Assembly: GCA_964343305.1 (NCBI GenBank)
Contig: CAYFJO010000539.1
Location: 1-6,903 of the forward strand
DNA: 6,903 nt
Reading direction: 5' to 3'
Origin: CAYFJO01 sp964343305
GTDB taxonomy: Bacteria > Planctomycetota > Planctomycetia > Pirellulales > Pirellulaceae
The translations under genes were made by a program, and so were the position numbers. Shown piece after piece: positions 1-6,841 of the stretch. The stretch's first letter is position 1; the number at the start of each line of letters is the position of its first letter. Below the pieces are notes generated by a model, which did no database searches, was not told the origin of the DNA, and saw only the letters and a list, made by a program, of their open reading frames with translations.

Positions 1-3000
1 CGGCAACTTGTTGGGAAACATATTCTTGTAGCTCACTCACGGTAATTCGTCGGTCGCGTGTTCGATCGGCTTCGCCTCGCAAGCCGCGCAATACGGCGTA
101 TGTGAACGCACCATGTTTCAGATTACCACTTTCGATGGAAAGCTCACTGCCTCGACACGCAGCGAATACCATGACTCGTGCATTCAGTAGCGGAAGTGCC
201 AACTCATCGTGAGTGGCGGCCCGCTGACCAAAGGCGCCGGCGTGGCAGCAATCCGATAAGAACAATACCGCCGAGGCCTGGACACGACCGAGTTGGTGAG
301 CAATGTCGTCCCAAGGGAGATATGTCTCTCGAATTGCCTCATCGTCAGCTTCGTGCGGCACGAAGTAGGGCTTGCCTCGTGATGAGCGACCAGCGTGCCC
401 AGAGAATTGAACGATCACAACATCATCGCGGCGGCAATTTTCGGCAAGCCATGACAGTCCTTTGCGGATGTTGGGGATCGTTGCCTGCTCATCGACCAAG
501 ACATTCGTTTGCACGCGCTTGAACGCTTTGCCTTGCTGTTTGCCGAGCAATTCCGCCAGGGCTTGTGAGTCGGCATGAGCAAAGTTGAGATTCTTGCCAG
601 GAAACTTGTACTTGCTAACGCCGACGGCCAACACGTACAGCGTTCGATCCACTGGAGTTGCCGGGCCGGGACGAAGGATGGTCATGGCAACTGGGTCACT
701 CGTCAAACCAAATTGGTCCGTTGCGATAGCTGCGATCACGGCCGAACGTTTGCCGGCGGGAAAGTCGACCTTTCCAGAAAACTCCGTGACCTTTCCAGAG
801 GTCTCGGCTTTGATGCGGTCTACGACCTCGGGTACAACGTCACGACCGTCGATCATGACACGCAATCGCTTGATCCGCCCTTCGTCGGACCCTGCCGTAG
901 CGATTGCCTTAAGGTGAACCGAAAGCGCATCGATCTTTACAGCTTTCAGCTTGACTTGTGGTGGAGCGTGAGTCGCTGGCACGGCTGGCAGATCGTCAAT
1001 TTTTCGGTCGTTCAGACTCGCCGACACGACGTCCGGCCGATGCAATATCTTTTCATACAATTCGAGCGGAAAGGCCTCACTGCCGATTCGCCAACAGATC
1101 AACTGCCGTCCTTCAACCGAGGCATCGAAAAAACCATTTGGAGTCGCAGCGACCCACTCCTTGCCCCGCTGCAAACAAATTAGACGAGCTAGTTCTATTT
1201 CACGTTTGTTCCAAAATCGAACAGTTCGATCCCACGAACATGTAACCAGTTGTTCTCGGTCTGGACGGAACACGCAGTCTTCAATGTTTGCTGTGTGCCC
1301 TTGGACCGTTGCCAGAAGATCTCCCGTGCTGACATCGAAAACTCGTGTCTTGTCCGCGAGTTGTTCGTCGAACACCAGCATTGTCTTGCCCTCACGGTCA
1401 AACTTGATGTTGAAGGGGCCGGGCGTATTCAGAGAGAGTCGAAAACGTTTCAACCTGGTGCCAGACTCGATGTCAATCAAATTGATGCTTTTTTCGGCGC
1501 CTTGTGTTGTTTCGTCGACGACCGCAACCCTTTTTCCATCCGGGTTTACCGCAACATTGAAACCAAGAATGCCGGCTCGCTCATCCGATTTCCAAACGAC
1601 CTCGCCGGAACGAGCATTCCAAACGGTCCACAAGTGTGACTTTGGTTTCTTGATAAGATCGTTGAGGTTCAATGCTGGCACTGAGATCGTGCCATCTTTG
1701 TTGACAATTGGTTTATGGTCCGGTATCCATGTGCCAAATTGGATGCCCGCGAGGATTTCATTTCCATCGTCACGAAACGTCAAAGCCGGCATTTGAGACT
1801 TGGGCGGTAGCTCTAACGAGCGGACCAGCTTTAGCGTTGCCGCGTCTAACAAGACAACGACACTTTTGCCATCCACGACCGCTCGGCCCAGCAGCCAACG
1901 ACCTTGTTGATCGTACCCTGCACATCGAAATCCCTTGACTTCGTCAGTAGGGCCTTGGAGCAAGAGTCGCCCCGTGTGCGGATCCCAGATTCGGACATGC
2001 CCGTCGGTTACGGAACAGAACGACTTACCGTCCGGGCTGAAGTAATAATCGGCCCCACTTCTCATTGCCCCACCGCCGAATATCGCATCAATCGGCGAAA
2101 GGATTGCTCGCAATCGACCCGTCTTGGTTTCCCAGATTGCCGCGTAACCTGGCGAAGGTTTGTAATCTGGCATCGCTCTTTCGATTTCGAGCCCGACAAC
2201 ATCATGCCTGCGAAATGTGTAGATGGCGGCGAGTTGGCTTCCATCACGGCTAAACACCAATCGTCGTGGTACATCGTGAACCGATCGCAATACGCTCGCT
2301 TGTTTGCCTTCCTGCAAATCTGAAATCGTCCATTGCGTTTCTTTTTGTCTTAGTCCCCAACGTCCGTCCAGACTAACGGTGTGATAGATCCCAGGTTCGA
2401 TGGTGCCGGTCTTTTCGCTCTCTTCGAAATCCCAAGTGTTCAGTGATGATTCAATGGTCGCCTCGGCCGAGAAGAGTTTTTTCCCGTCAGCCGAAAGTAT
2501 TGGTCGACTGACGCCAGGAAATCGTTTCAAGAGCGTCAACGATCGCGATCCCCACGCACGCGTCTCTCCCTGGGAAGACGGCCAATCGGAATCATGGATG
2601 CTGGCCAGGATACAGGTTCCATCTGGACTGTATCGAACGCCTCGAAGTATCCCGTCATCGATTACCATTGACTCCCACTGCTGGCCATTTTCTGTGTTCC
2701 AAACAACCAGCCCATTTGGTTGATCGAGCGTTTCACTGTCGAACAGCGCCAGCAAGTCGTTGTTTCGCGGTGAGAAATGCAACTGCACAATGCGTTTTCC
2801 AAGTGGTCCTACTGTGCGCAACTTTTCTCCTGTATCGGCGTCCCAAACGAAAGCAACATTTCCTGACGCCGTGGCGAGAAAACCACCATCCGTGCTGTAC
2901 GCAACCGGGCCCGACCGAGGACGCTTGAGTTCGTGAATCAGGCGACCGCTCGTTAAATCCCAAACCACCGCGGTTGGGCCGCGAGACGTGTGAAAATCGT

Positions 3001-3427
3001 CACAGTCAGCGAGCAGACGCCGCCGGTCTGGGCTGAATGCAATGCTCTCGACGCGATCGGCAACTCCCATCAACTTCGTAACCTGTCTGCCCGTCGCCAC
3101 ATCCCACAGAATAATCTCGTTATCCGATGCCGTCGCCAGGCGGCGACCATCACGACTGAATTCCGCTGCGGCGATGTGCGACTTAAGCGGATGCCCGGTT
3201 TGCAGAATCATCTGCGGCGACGGTCCAACAGGCAGTGGCAGGTGAGACTCACTCCGCGCCGTCAATGATGGTGCCGGCGGCCGTCCGACAACAACATCTG
3301 CGTCCGGCGATGAAGAACTCTTTGGATCCGTCTGCGTGCCAACCGCGTCATTGAATTGCCCGCAGCCGAGTCCGCAAAGGAGAAGTACCAAAGGACAAAT
3401 CACGAGGATTCTTGTTAAATCGATCAT
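1..3427 (-). CDS. WD40-repeat protein with C-terminal caspase-like (peptidase C14) domain, 3' end outside window
   Basis: I read this minus-strand frame codon by codon and found no stop over 1142 codons; it leaves the left edge. It starts at the ATG at 3427-3425, with GAAAGG seven bases upstream. Residues 1-22 look like a lipoprotein signal: hydrophobic 7-17, then GLGC with Cys22, a near-miss lipobox. Residues 25-60 form a Ser/Pro/Asp linker. WD40-type blades follow from about 70 to 750, with blade-end Trp at 108, 156, 195, 243, 292, 332, 366, 432, 481, 603 and 739, so probably two propellers. Residues 755-800 (WVAATPNGFFDAS) and an Ig-like stretch at about 835-920 lead into the caspase fold from about 927. 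It has LYVLAVGVSKY, FSGHAG (His1011) and SDCCHAG (Cys1061), then HGAFTYAVLRGL and ITVSELQEYV, so the domain is almost complete at the edge. By family this would be a Cys protease cleaving after basic or acidic residues; its substrate is unknown. The export signal implies an extracytoplasmic location. Confidence 0.95.
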   Translation of the reverse strand, partial: MIDLTRILVICPLVLLLCGLGCGQFNDAVGTQTDPKSSSSPDADVVVGRPPAPSLTARSESHLPLPVGPSPQMILQTGHPLKSHIAAAEFSRDGRRLATASDNEIILWDVATGRQVTKLMGVADRVESIAFSPDRRRLLADCDDFHTSRGPTAVVWDLTSGRLIHELKRPRSGPVAYSTDGGFLATASGNVAFVWDADTGEKLRTVGPLGKRIVQLHFSPRNNDLLALFDSETLDQPNGLVVWNTENGQQWESMVIDDGILRGVRYSPDGTCILASIHDSDWPSSQGETRAWGSRSLTLLKRFPGVSRPILSADGKKLFSAEATIESSLNTWDFEESEKTGTIEPGIYHTVSLDGRWGLRQKETQWTISDLQEGKQASVLRSVHDVPRRLVFSRDGSQLAAIYTFRRHDVVGLEIERAMPDYKPSPGYAAIWETKTGRLRAILSPIDAIFGGGAMRSGADYYFSPDGKSFCSVTDGHVRIWDPHTGRLLLQGPTDEVKGFRCAGYDQQGRWLLGRAVVDGKSVVVLLDAATLKLVRSLELPPKSQMPALTFRDDGNEILAGIQFGTWIPDHKPIVNKDGTISVPALNLNDLIKKPKSHLWTVWNARSGEVVWKSDERAGILGFNVAVNPDGKRVAVVDETTQGAEKSINLIDIESGTRLKRFRLSLNTPGPFNIKFDREGKTMLVFDEQLADKTRVFDVSTGDLLATVQGHTANIEDCVFRPDREQLVTCSWDRTVRFWNKREIELARLICLQRGKEWVAATPNGFFDASVEGRQLICWRIGSEAFPLELYEKILHRPDVVSASLNDRKIDDLPAVPATHAPPQVKLKAVKIDALSVHLKAIATAGSDEGRIKRLRVMIDGRDVVPEVVDRIKAETSGKVTEFSGKVDFPAGKRSAVIAAIATDQFGLTSDPVAMTILRPGPATPVDRTLYVLAVGVSKYKFPGKNLNFAHADSQALAELLGKQQGKAFKRVQTNVLVDEQATIPNIRKGLSWLAENCRRDDVVIVQFSGHAGRSSRGKPYFVPHEADDEAIRETYLPWDDIAHQLGRVQASAVLFLSDCCHAGAFGQRAATHDELALPLLNARVMVFAACRGSELSIESGNLKHGAFTYAVLRGLRGEADRTRDRRITVSELQEYVSQQVA

Positions 3428-3434
3428 GAGACGA

Positions 3435-3440
3435 CCTTTC
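3435..3440 (-). promoter_or_regulatory. Ribosome binding site of the WD40-caspase gene
   Basis: The minus strand reads GAAAGG here, seven bases before the ATG at 3427. No other in-frame ATG lies nearby, and the predicted signal peptide starts directly at this Met, so the site supports this start. Confidence 0.7.
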
Positions 3441-3462
3441 GAGATTAGACCGCGTAAGAAGT

Positions 3463-3559
3463 TTCGCGACACACAGAGGCCATTCGATTATGCTGACCAT
3501 TATATATGGTTCGTCAGCGCTTGAACCAAAGAATTGGCATTGAAATGAATTCGCGACAC
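3463..3559. repeat. Pair of 10-bp direct repeats in the divergent promoter region
   Basis: TTCGCGACAC occurs at 3463-3472 and again at 3550-3559, in the same orientation and 87 bases apart. With one mismatch the match extends to 12 bases. The copies flank the candidate -10 box of the caspase gene, as expected for paired sites of a shared regulator. The function is inferred; the repeat itself is directly visible. Confidence 0.5.
3499..3504 (-). promoter_or_regulatory. Candidate -10 box for the WD40-caspase gene
   Basis: The minus strand carries a perfect TATAAT about 72 bases upstream of the caspase-gene ATG, which would give a leader of roughly 65 bases. The hexamer expected at -35 (GGTTCA at 17-base spacing) is poor, so this may need an activator or may be fortuitous. 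The box sits inside the partial palindrome CCATTATATATGG (3497-3509), which could be an operator. Confidence 0.4.
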
Positions 3560-3596
3560 GCGCAACAGTTCATTCACGTCGACCTGGACGACGGTC

Positions 3597-3629
3597 TTGC
3601 ATTTTCACACTTGCGATACAAGAATGCAA
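3597..3629. repeat. Nested inverted repeat upstream of the small secreted-protein gene
   Basis: TTGCATT at 3597-3603 is the exact reverse complement of AATGCAA at 3623-3629. Between them CTTG (3610-3613) pairs with CAAG (3619-3622) around a 5-base loop. Together they could form an RNA hairpin with a one-sided 6-base bulge, or a protein-binding site, ending 49 bases before the ATG at 3679. A 7-bp inverted repeat alone is not rare in a region this size. Confidence 0.35.
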
Positions 3630-3663
3630 TGAGACATTCGCCTTCCAGCATTTCCTGATTGTG

Positions 3664-3670
3664 AAAGGAG
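3664..3670 (+). promoter_or_regulatory. Ribosome binding site of the small secreted-protein gene
   Basis: AAAGGAG lies eight bases before the ATG at 3679. It decides the start: an in-frame GTG at 3661 would place this strong Shine-Dalgarno sequence inside the coding region, and that GTG has no comparable site of its own. Confidence 0.8.
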
Positions 3671-3678
3671 AATCAGCC

Positions 3679-4080
3679 ATGGCTACCAAGAAAGTAATTG
3701 TGCCGTTGTCGATCGCCGCCATCACGATGCTTTGTGTAGCGCCGGACGCGCGAAGTGGTCCCAAAGATCGGTATGCAGTCGTGACCCTCGTTAATGAAAC
3801 ACCGTACCGCGTTGACTACTCGTACATTTGGGGCGGCAACGGCAACACCAATCGCAACAACTACATCAAACCAAAATCTCGTTACGTGCATTGGTGGAAA
3901 TTCAAGTATCAAGGTCAAGACTACGCACCGTGGTTCTATGTCGAACCCGAAGGGCGCTCGACCCCGTACAAACTACGCAGTTTCTATTCGCCCAATACCG
4001 AGGGCGACAATGGCCGCATCTACTACATCCGATTCGAAAACAGCAAGTTCGTGATTTACGGCAAGTTGTACACGAATTAA
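3679..4080 (+). CDS. Small exported aromatic-rich protein of unknown function (133 aa)
   Basis: The ATG at 3679 is chosen because AAAGGAG lies eight bases upstream. Residues 1-26 form a Sec-type signal: Lys4 and Lys5, a hydrophobic core (VIVPLSIAAITMLCVA), then PDARSG as a possible cleavage region. The mature part has no Cys and is rich in Tyr and Trp, about 15 Tyr and 4 Trp in some 107 residues. Features include VTLVNETPYRVDYSYIWGG, a YVHWWKF cluster, PWFYVEP, and a closing run of alternating hydrophobic residues (RIYYIRF, KFVIYGKLY). This pattern suggests a small beta-sandwich. I cannot name a family. It is divergent from the WD40-caspase gene, sharing a 251-base promoter region, and converges with the 70-residue minus-strand frame. 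Both divergent products appear exported, so a shared pathway is possible but unproven. Confidence 0.75.
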   Translation: MATKKVIVPLSIAAITMLCVAPDARSGPKDRYAVVTLVNETPYRVDYSYIWGGNGNTNRNNYIKPKSRYVHWWKFKYQGQDYAPWFYVEPEGRSTPYKLRSFYSPNTEGDNGRIYYIRFENSKFVIYGKLYTN

Positions 4081-4135
4081 TCGCGAACGTTTCCCCTGCC
4101 CAGTGCCCTGTTGCACAATTGAGAGACGCGATCGG

Positions 4136-4348
4136 TCACACAGAAGGATTTGGCTGGACATCAAGAATCATCTTGACGGGAATGAGAACTCGGATGGAGT
4201 GGTACCGCTCGTCAAAGACATCGCAATCGGGCAGCACGTCGCCAACTTGGACTTCGCGCGCGCGACAGACAAACTTCCGCCCACCTCGGAAAACCCAGCC
4301 AACGTCGTTTTCTTCGTAGAGTCGGCCACCCGGCCGAAATTGCAACAT
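4136..4348 (-). CDS. Small hypothetical protein (70 aa)
   Basis: This minus-strand frame runs from the ATG at 4348 to the TGA at 4136-4138. AAAAGG (4355-4360) lies six bases upstream, which is better start support than any rival frame here. The product is soluble-looking and has no signal peptide or membrane segment. It opens with MLQFRPGGRLYEEND, then has VFRGGRKFVCRAREVQVGD and ends in a beta-like run (SIRVLIPVKMILDV). It has two Cys. I do not recognise the family. It converges with the secreted-protein gene with 55 bases between stops. It may be a genuine small gene or the surviving C-terminal part of a larger decayed one, since the minus strand immediately upstream also looks like gene debris. 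Confidence 0.5.
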   Translation of the reverse strand: MLQFRPGGRLYEENDVGWVFRGGRKFVCRAREVQVGDVLPDCDVFDERYHSIRVLIPVKMILDVQPNPSV

Positions 4349-4485
4349 CGCGCACCTTTTGCTGATCTTACATCACAGTTGTTCGCCGTTTCCTGGTGTG
4401 CACAATCACTTGATGCGCACACGCGCCCGATTCTTTAGAGAAGGAACGACGAGTGAGGTCAAAGGTTCATCGTTGCGTGCGATGT
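4349..4485. other. Intergenic stretch with a weak hairpin
   Basis: No convincing frame is seen on either strand. GGTTCATCG (4464-4472) and CGATG..AACC (4480-4491) can pair around the loop TTGCGTG with a 3-base bulge. This overlaps the end of the presumed small relic gene on the minus strand. No T-run follows on either side, so I do not call it a terminator. Confidence 0.3.
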
Positions 4486-4716
4486 TCAACCAGCTTGGAG
4501 ACCCAGTTCACACAGATCTTGGCTCAACGAGTCAGCCGTGACGCCCAGTTGTAGCAGCCTTGCCAGTTCTTCGACATTTGCATCGCTCGGTCCATCGGCG
4601 GCACCACCGATGTTGAGCAGGTTGCCGAACGCTTGACATGCATTTCCCGTCACAGCACGTTCACCACCAAAACAGCATCAGGGAAACCCCCAGTTTAGCG
4701 ATTGTCATTTTCGCAT
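4486..4716 (-). pseudogene. Probable frameshifted gene for a small secreted protein
   Basis: Two minus-strand frames fit together as one small gene. The downstream frame is open from 4677 to the TGA at 4486-4488 and has a protein-like sequence: GNACQAFGNLLNIGGAADG, then a helical NVEELARLLQLGVTADSLSQ and the end LCELGLQAG. Its only start is a GTG at 4653 with a poor ribosome binding site. The frame just upstream starts at the ATG at 4708 and reads MTIAKLGVSLMLF, a signal-peptide-like core, then stops after two Trp. Removing one T from the TTTT run at that point joins them into a 73-residue protein with an export signal. A further ATG at 4716 (MRK) with AAGG five bases upstream could also join if one A were added to an AAAA run. 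The gene could be decayed, or the assembly may have homopolymer errors. Family unknown. Confidence 0.4.
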
Positions 4717-4730
4717 CTGCACCTTATTCT
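4702..4730 (+). promoter_or_regulatory. Candidate sigma-70-type promoter for the STAND NTPase gene
   Basis: TTGTCA (4702-4707, five of six consensus bases) is followed after exactly 17 bases by TATTCT (4725-4730, four of six). This would give a leader of about 100 bases before the ATG at 4841. The site overlaps the start of the presumed minus-strand relic, and matches of this quality occur by chance, so the call is tentative. Confidence 0.3.
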
Positions 4731-4828
4731 CTTCACACCTTTAGCCATTCATTTTCATTTGTCCTTTTCCTATGGCTGATTTGCTCGTTGCCGTTCGGCG
4801 ATTCACGTAGTTTCACGACGTTTGAATG

Positions 4829-4834
4829 AAGGGT
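4829..4834 (+). promoter_or_regulatory. Ribosome binding site that favours the second ATG of the STAND gene
   Basis: AAGGGT lies seven bases before the ATG at 4841. The upstream in-frame ATG at 4826 would place this site within its own second codon, and it has no Shine-Dalgarno sequence of its own. The protein is therefore taken to begin MGTGIQQ rather than MKGVPMGTG. Confidence 0.65.
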
Positions 4835-4840
4835 GTTCCG

Positions 4841-6841
4841 ATGGGTACTGGGATTCAACAGGGCGCTAAAGGTCTGCAAACGCCGTCCCGCAATGTAGCG
4901 AGATCCACACCACACAATCTGCCGCCGAGTGACCCAAAGTTTTCGGGCCGATTCAACGAGTTGAATCACATTCATCAGCTTTTGCGAGCCAATCCGGCGG
5001 TCGGCATTAGCCAGTTGCCCGCGCCGCACTCGCGCGGCGGGATCGGCAAAAGTTCGGTCGCGATTGCCTATGGTTGGAGTCATCTCGAAGATTTTCCCGG
5101 CGGTGTGTTTGTTGTGAACGCGCGAAGTGGGCTCCTTGTTGCCGAGATTGCCGGGCTTGCGGAACTCCTTCAACTAAGACCACGGGCGGATCAACGAAAA
5201 ACGGCCCAAATAGTTTGTCAGAAACTCGCTGTCGGTCCACGATCGCTCTTGATCCTTGACGGACTCGACGACGCCACAAAATGGAATCAAGCCGAGCAAC
5301 AAGGAATCATTCCCGAGGGAAACTGTCGGTGTCTCGTGACGACCCGCCGCCAATCTTTGTCTTTCATGCCAATGTGCGTCGTCGGGCGACTTTCACGTGC
5401 CGAAGGCGTCCACATGCTGGCAGCCTTTCGACCCGACGCCGAGCAGCAGGCAAACGCACCGATCGCCGGCGACATCGTCGATCTGTTCGACGGTTTGCCG
5501 ATTGGTTTGACGCTGGTCGCGGGATACATGGCACTCAATGAAGGCATCACTTGGGAGTCGTGCCGTGATCGCATGAAATCGGTCGCATCGAAAACAATTC
5601 CCGATGACGGCAATCTGGTTCACACCGGCCAGAACGTGCCCGATTATGTGCAACTTGTGCAAAACACATTTGATGAAGTGCTCGATAGTCTTCCGCAACA
5701 GGTTCGACTGGGAATGGAGTACGCGACCCTCTTTCCCGCCAACCATATCGTGACAAGTTGGCTGCGTCAGTTTGTGCAAACGGAGGACATTCAACAGCGA
5801 GCCCAGATTCTGGGCGATCCTGTTTTGACGGGACAGCAGGTGGTCGCGGCGTTGCTTTCGCTGCAAGTGTTGCGCGGACAATCACCCGGATATAAACTGC
5901 TGTCGATGCCGCGGATTCTGCGCGATCGCATGATGCACCACTTCCACAATAAAAACTTCCAACACGACGATGCCGTGGATCGCGTCATCGAGCAAATGGA
6001 AAAACGGGCAACGATTTCTGAGTTGGCGGTTGAACAGGCCGATTTACGATCGACCTTGACGCCGTTGGTCGAGGTTGCGAAAGAGCTTTTGGACTTCGGA
6101 TGTGTGGCTGAAGGTGCCAAAATCGCGAACAAGATCGCTCTCGTTTTGCACCGATTAGGCCGATATCAAGAAGTCATCGCGATGCTGGACTGCTATCTAG
6201 AGGACGAGGTTGCTGACCAACTTGATCCGCTATTGGTGGCTGTTTTGTTATCGGACAAAGCGGTGACGTTGGCCGCAATGGATGCGAATGACGAAGCGCG
6301 GCGCCTGATGGAACGCGCGATACAGATCGAACAAAAGCATCTTCCGCCGCATCACCCGACACTCGCATCACACTTTTCCAATCTCGCCGGCATTTTGAAG
6401 TCGCTGGGCGAACTCGACAAAGCAAAGCGACTGGTTAAGCACGCGATCCAAATCGAAGAGGAGCAATTTGGTGCCGATCATCCGACGCTCGGTCTGCGCC
6501 ATTGGTGGGTCGGGGATATCGAACTGTCTGCCGGTCGAACCACCGAAGCCTTGGGCGAATACTGGCGAGCCCACGAAATTTTGACCCGCCACTTTACAAA
6601 CGATCATCCGCACGTGAAGCGATTGGGAGAAATCATCGAACGAGAATCCAATGCGAAGAAAGATCGCCAGTTGTCCGAGGACACAATCGTTCAAGCGGAT
6701 ACCACGGTCGAAGAAATCGAAGTGCGACCGAACAAGAAGGGTCGTTTACCCAAACCAAACTTTCACGCCCAAGACACTGGGCAATCCGCCGACAAAGCGC
6801 TACAACACATGATGGCCAAACGCGGCAAGCGCCGTTATTAA
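4841..6841 (+). CDS. STAND NTPase with NB-ARC domain and kinesin-light-chain-like TPRs, no fused effector
   Basis: This 666-residue protein starts at 4841, where AAGGGT is correctly spaced. Residues 1-30 are a short polar lead, then PHNLPPSDPKFSGRFNEL, typical of the entry to NB-ARC domains. Nucleotide-binding motifs follow in order: Walker A RGGIGKSS (Lys70), Walker B LLILDGLDD (Asp140), a sensor-like LVTTRR (167-170) and GLPIGL (218-223). A winged-helix-like region (about 275-370) leads to TPRs at about 425-600. Three repeats end with HP motifs at His505, His547 and His589, exactly 42 residues apart, as in TPR_10/TPR_12 repeats. The tail is charged and ends KRGKRRY. By family it is an ATP-driven switch that oligomerises when the TPRs sense a ligand. 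The usual N-terminal TIR, caspase or protease effector is absent. No signal peptide or membrane segment is seen, so it should be cytoplasmic. Confidence 0.93.
   Translation: MGTGIQQGAKGLQTPSRNVARSTPHNLPPSDPKFSGRFNELNHIHQLLRANPAVGISQLPAPHSRGGIGKSSVAIAYGWSHLEDFPGGVFVVNARSGLLVAEIAGLAELLQLRPRADQRKTAQIVCQKLAVGPRSLLILDGLDDATKWNQAEQQGIIPEGNCRCLVTTRRQSLSFMPMCVVGRLSRAEGVHMLAAFRPDAEQQANAPIAGDIVDLFDGLPIGLTLVAGYMALNEGITWESCRDRMKSVASKTIPDDGNLVHTGQNVPDYVQLVQNTFDEVLDSLPQQVRLGMEYATLFPANHIVTSWLRQFVQTEDIQQRAQILGDPVLTGQQVVAALLSLQVLRGQSPGYKLLSMPRILRDRMMHHFHNKNFQHDDAVDRVIEQMEKRATISELAVEQADLRSTLTPLVEVAKELLDFGCVAEGAKIANKIALVLHRLGRYQEVIAMLDCYLEDEVADQLDPLLVAVLLSDKAVTLAAMDANDEARRLMERAIQIEQKHLPPHHPTLASHFSNLAGILKSLGELDKAKRLVKHAIQIEEEQFGADHPTLGLRHWWVGDIELSAGRTTEALGEYWRAHEILTRHFTNDHPHVKRLGEIIERESNAKKDRQLSEDTIVQADTTVEEIEVRPNKKGRLPKPNFHAQDTGQSADKALQHMMAKRGKRRY

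Noticed and set aside
178..3524. Many plus-strand open frames of 60-210 codons, such as 575-1183 and 1161-1796
   Set aside because: They are antisense shadows of the single 1142-codon minus-strand frame, which has continuous WD40 and caspase motifs. They lack coherent ribosome binding sites and recognisable protein features.
3597..3625. TTGCAT, 17 bases, AAGAAT as a promoter for the secreted-protein gene
   Set aside because: The -35 and -10 matches are both weak, and the same bases are explained by the inverted repeat. A promoter must exist nearby, but I cannot place it.
4081..4135. Possible bidirectional terminator between the convergent genes (TCGCG near 4081, CGCGA near 4127)
   Set aside because: Only five bases pair across about 40 bases, which is within chance.
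4103..4438. Plus-strand 111-codon open frame
   Set aside because: It has no ribosome binding site and runs antisense to the better-supported 70-residue frame; its sequence shows no domain-like pattern.
4464..4491. Hairpin GGTTCATCG...CGATG..AACC as a terminator
   Set aside because: The stem is short with a bulge and there is no T-run on either strand.
4826..4840. ATG at 4826 as start of the STAND protein
   Set aside because: It has no Shine-Dalgarno sequence, and the only good one (4829-4834) falls inside its second and third codons and serves the ATG at 4841.
4733..5173. Minus-strand 146-codon open frame
   Set aside because: It lies antisense to the start of the STAND gene, whose Walker A region is unambiguous, and it shows no motif.
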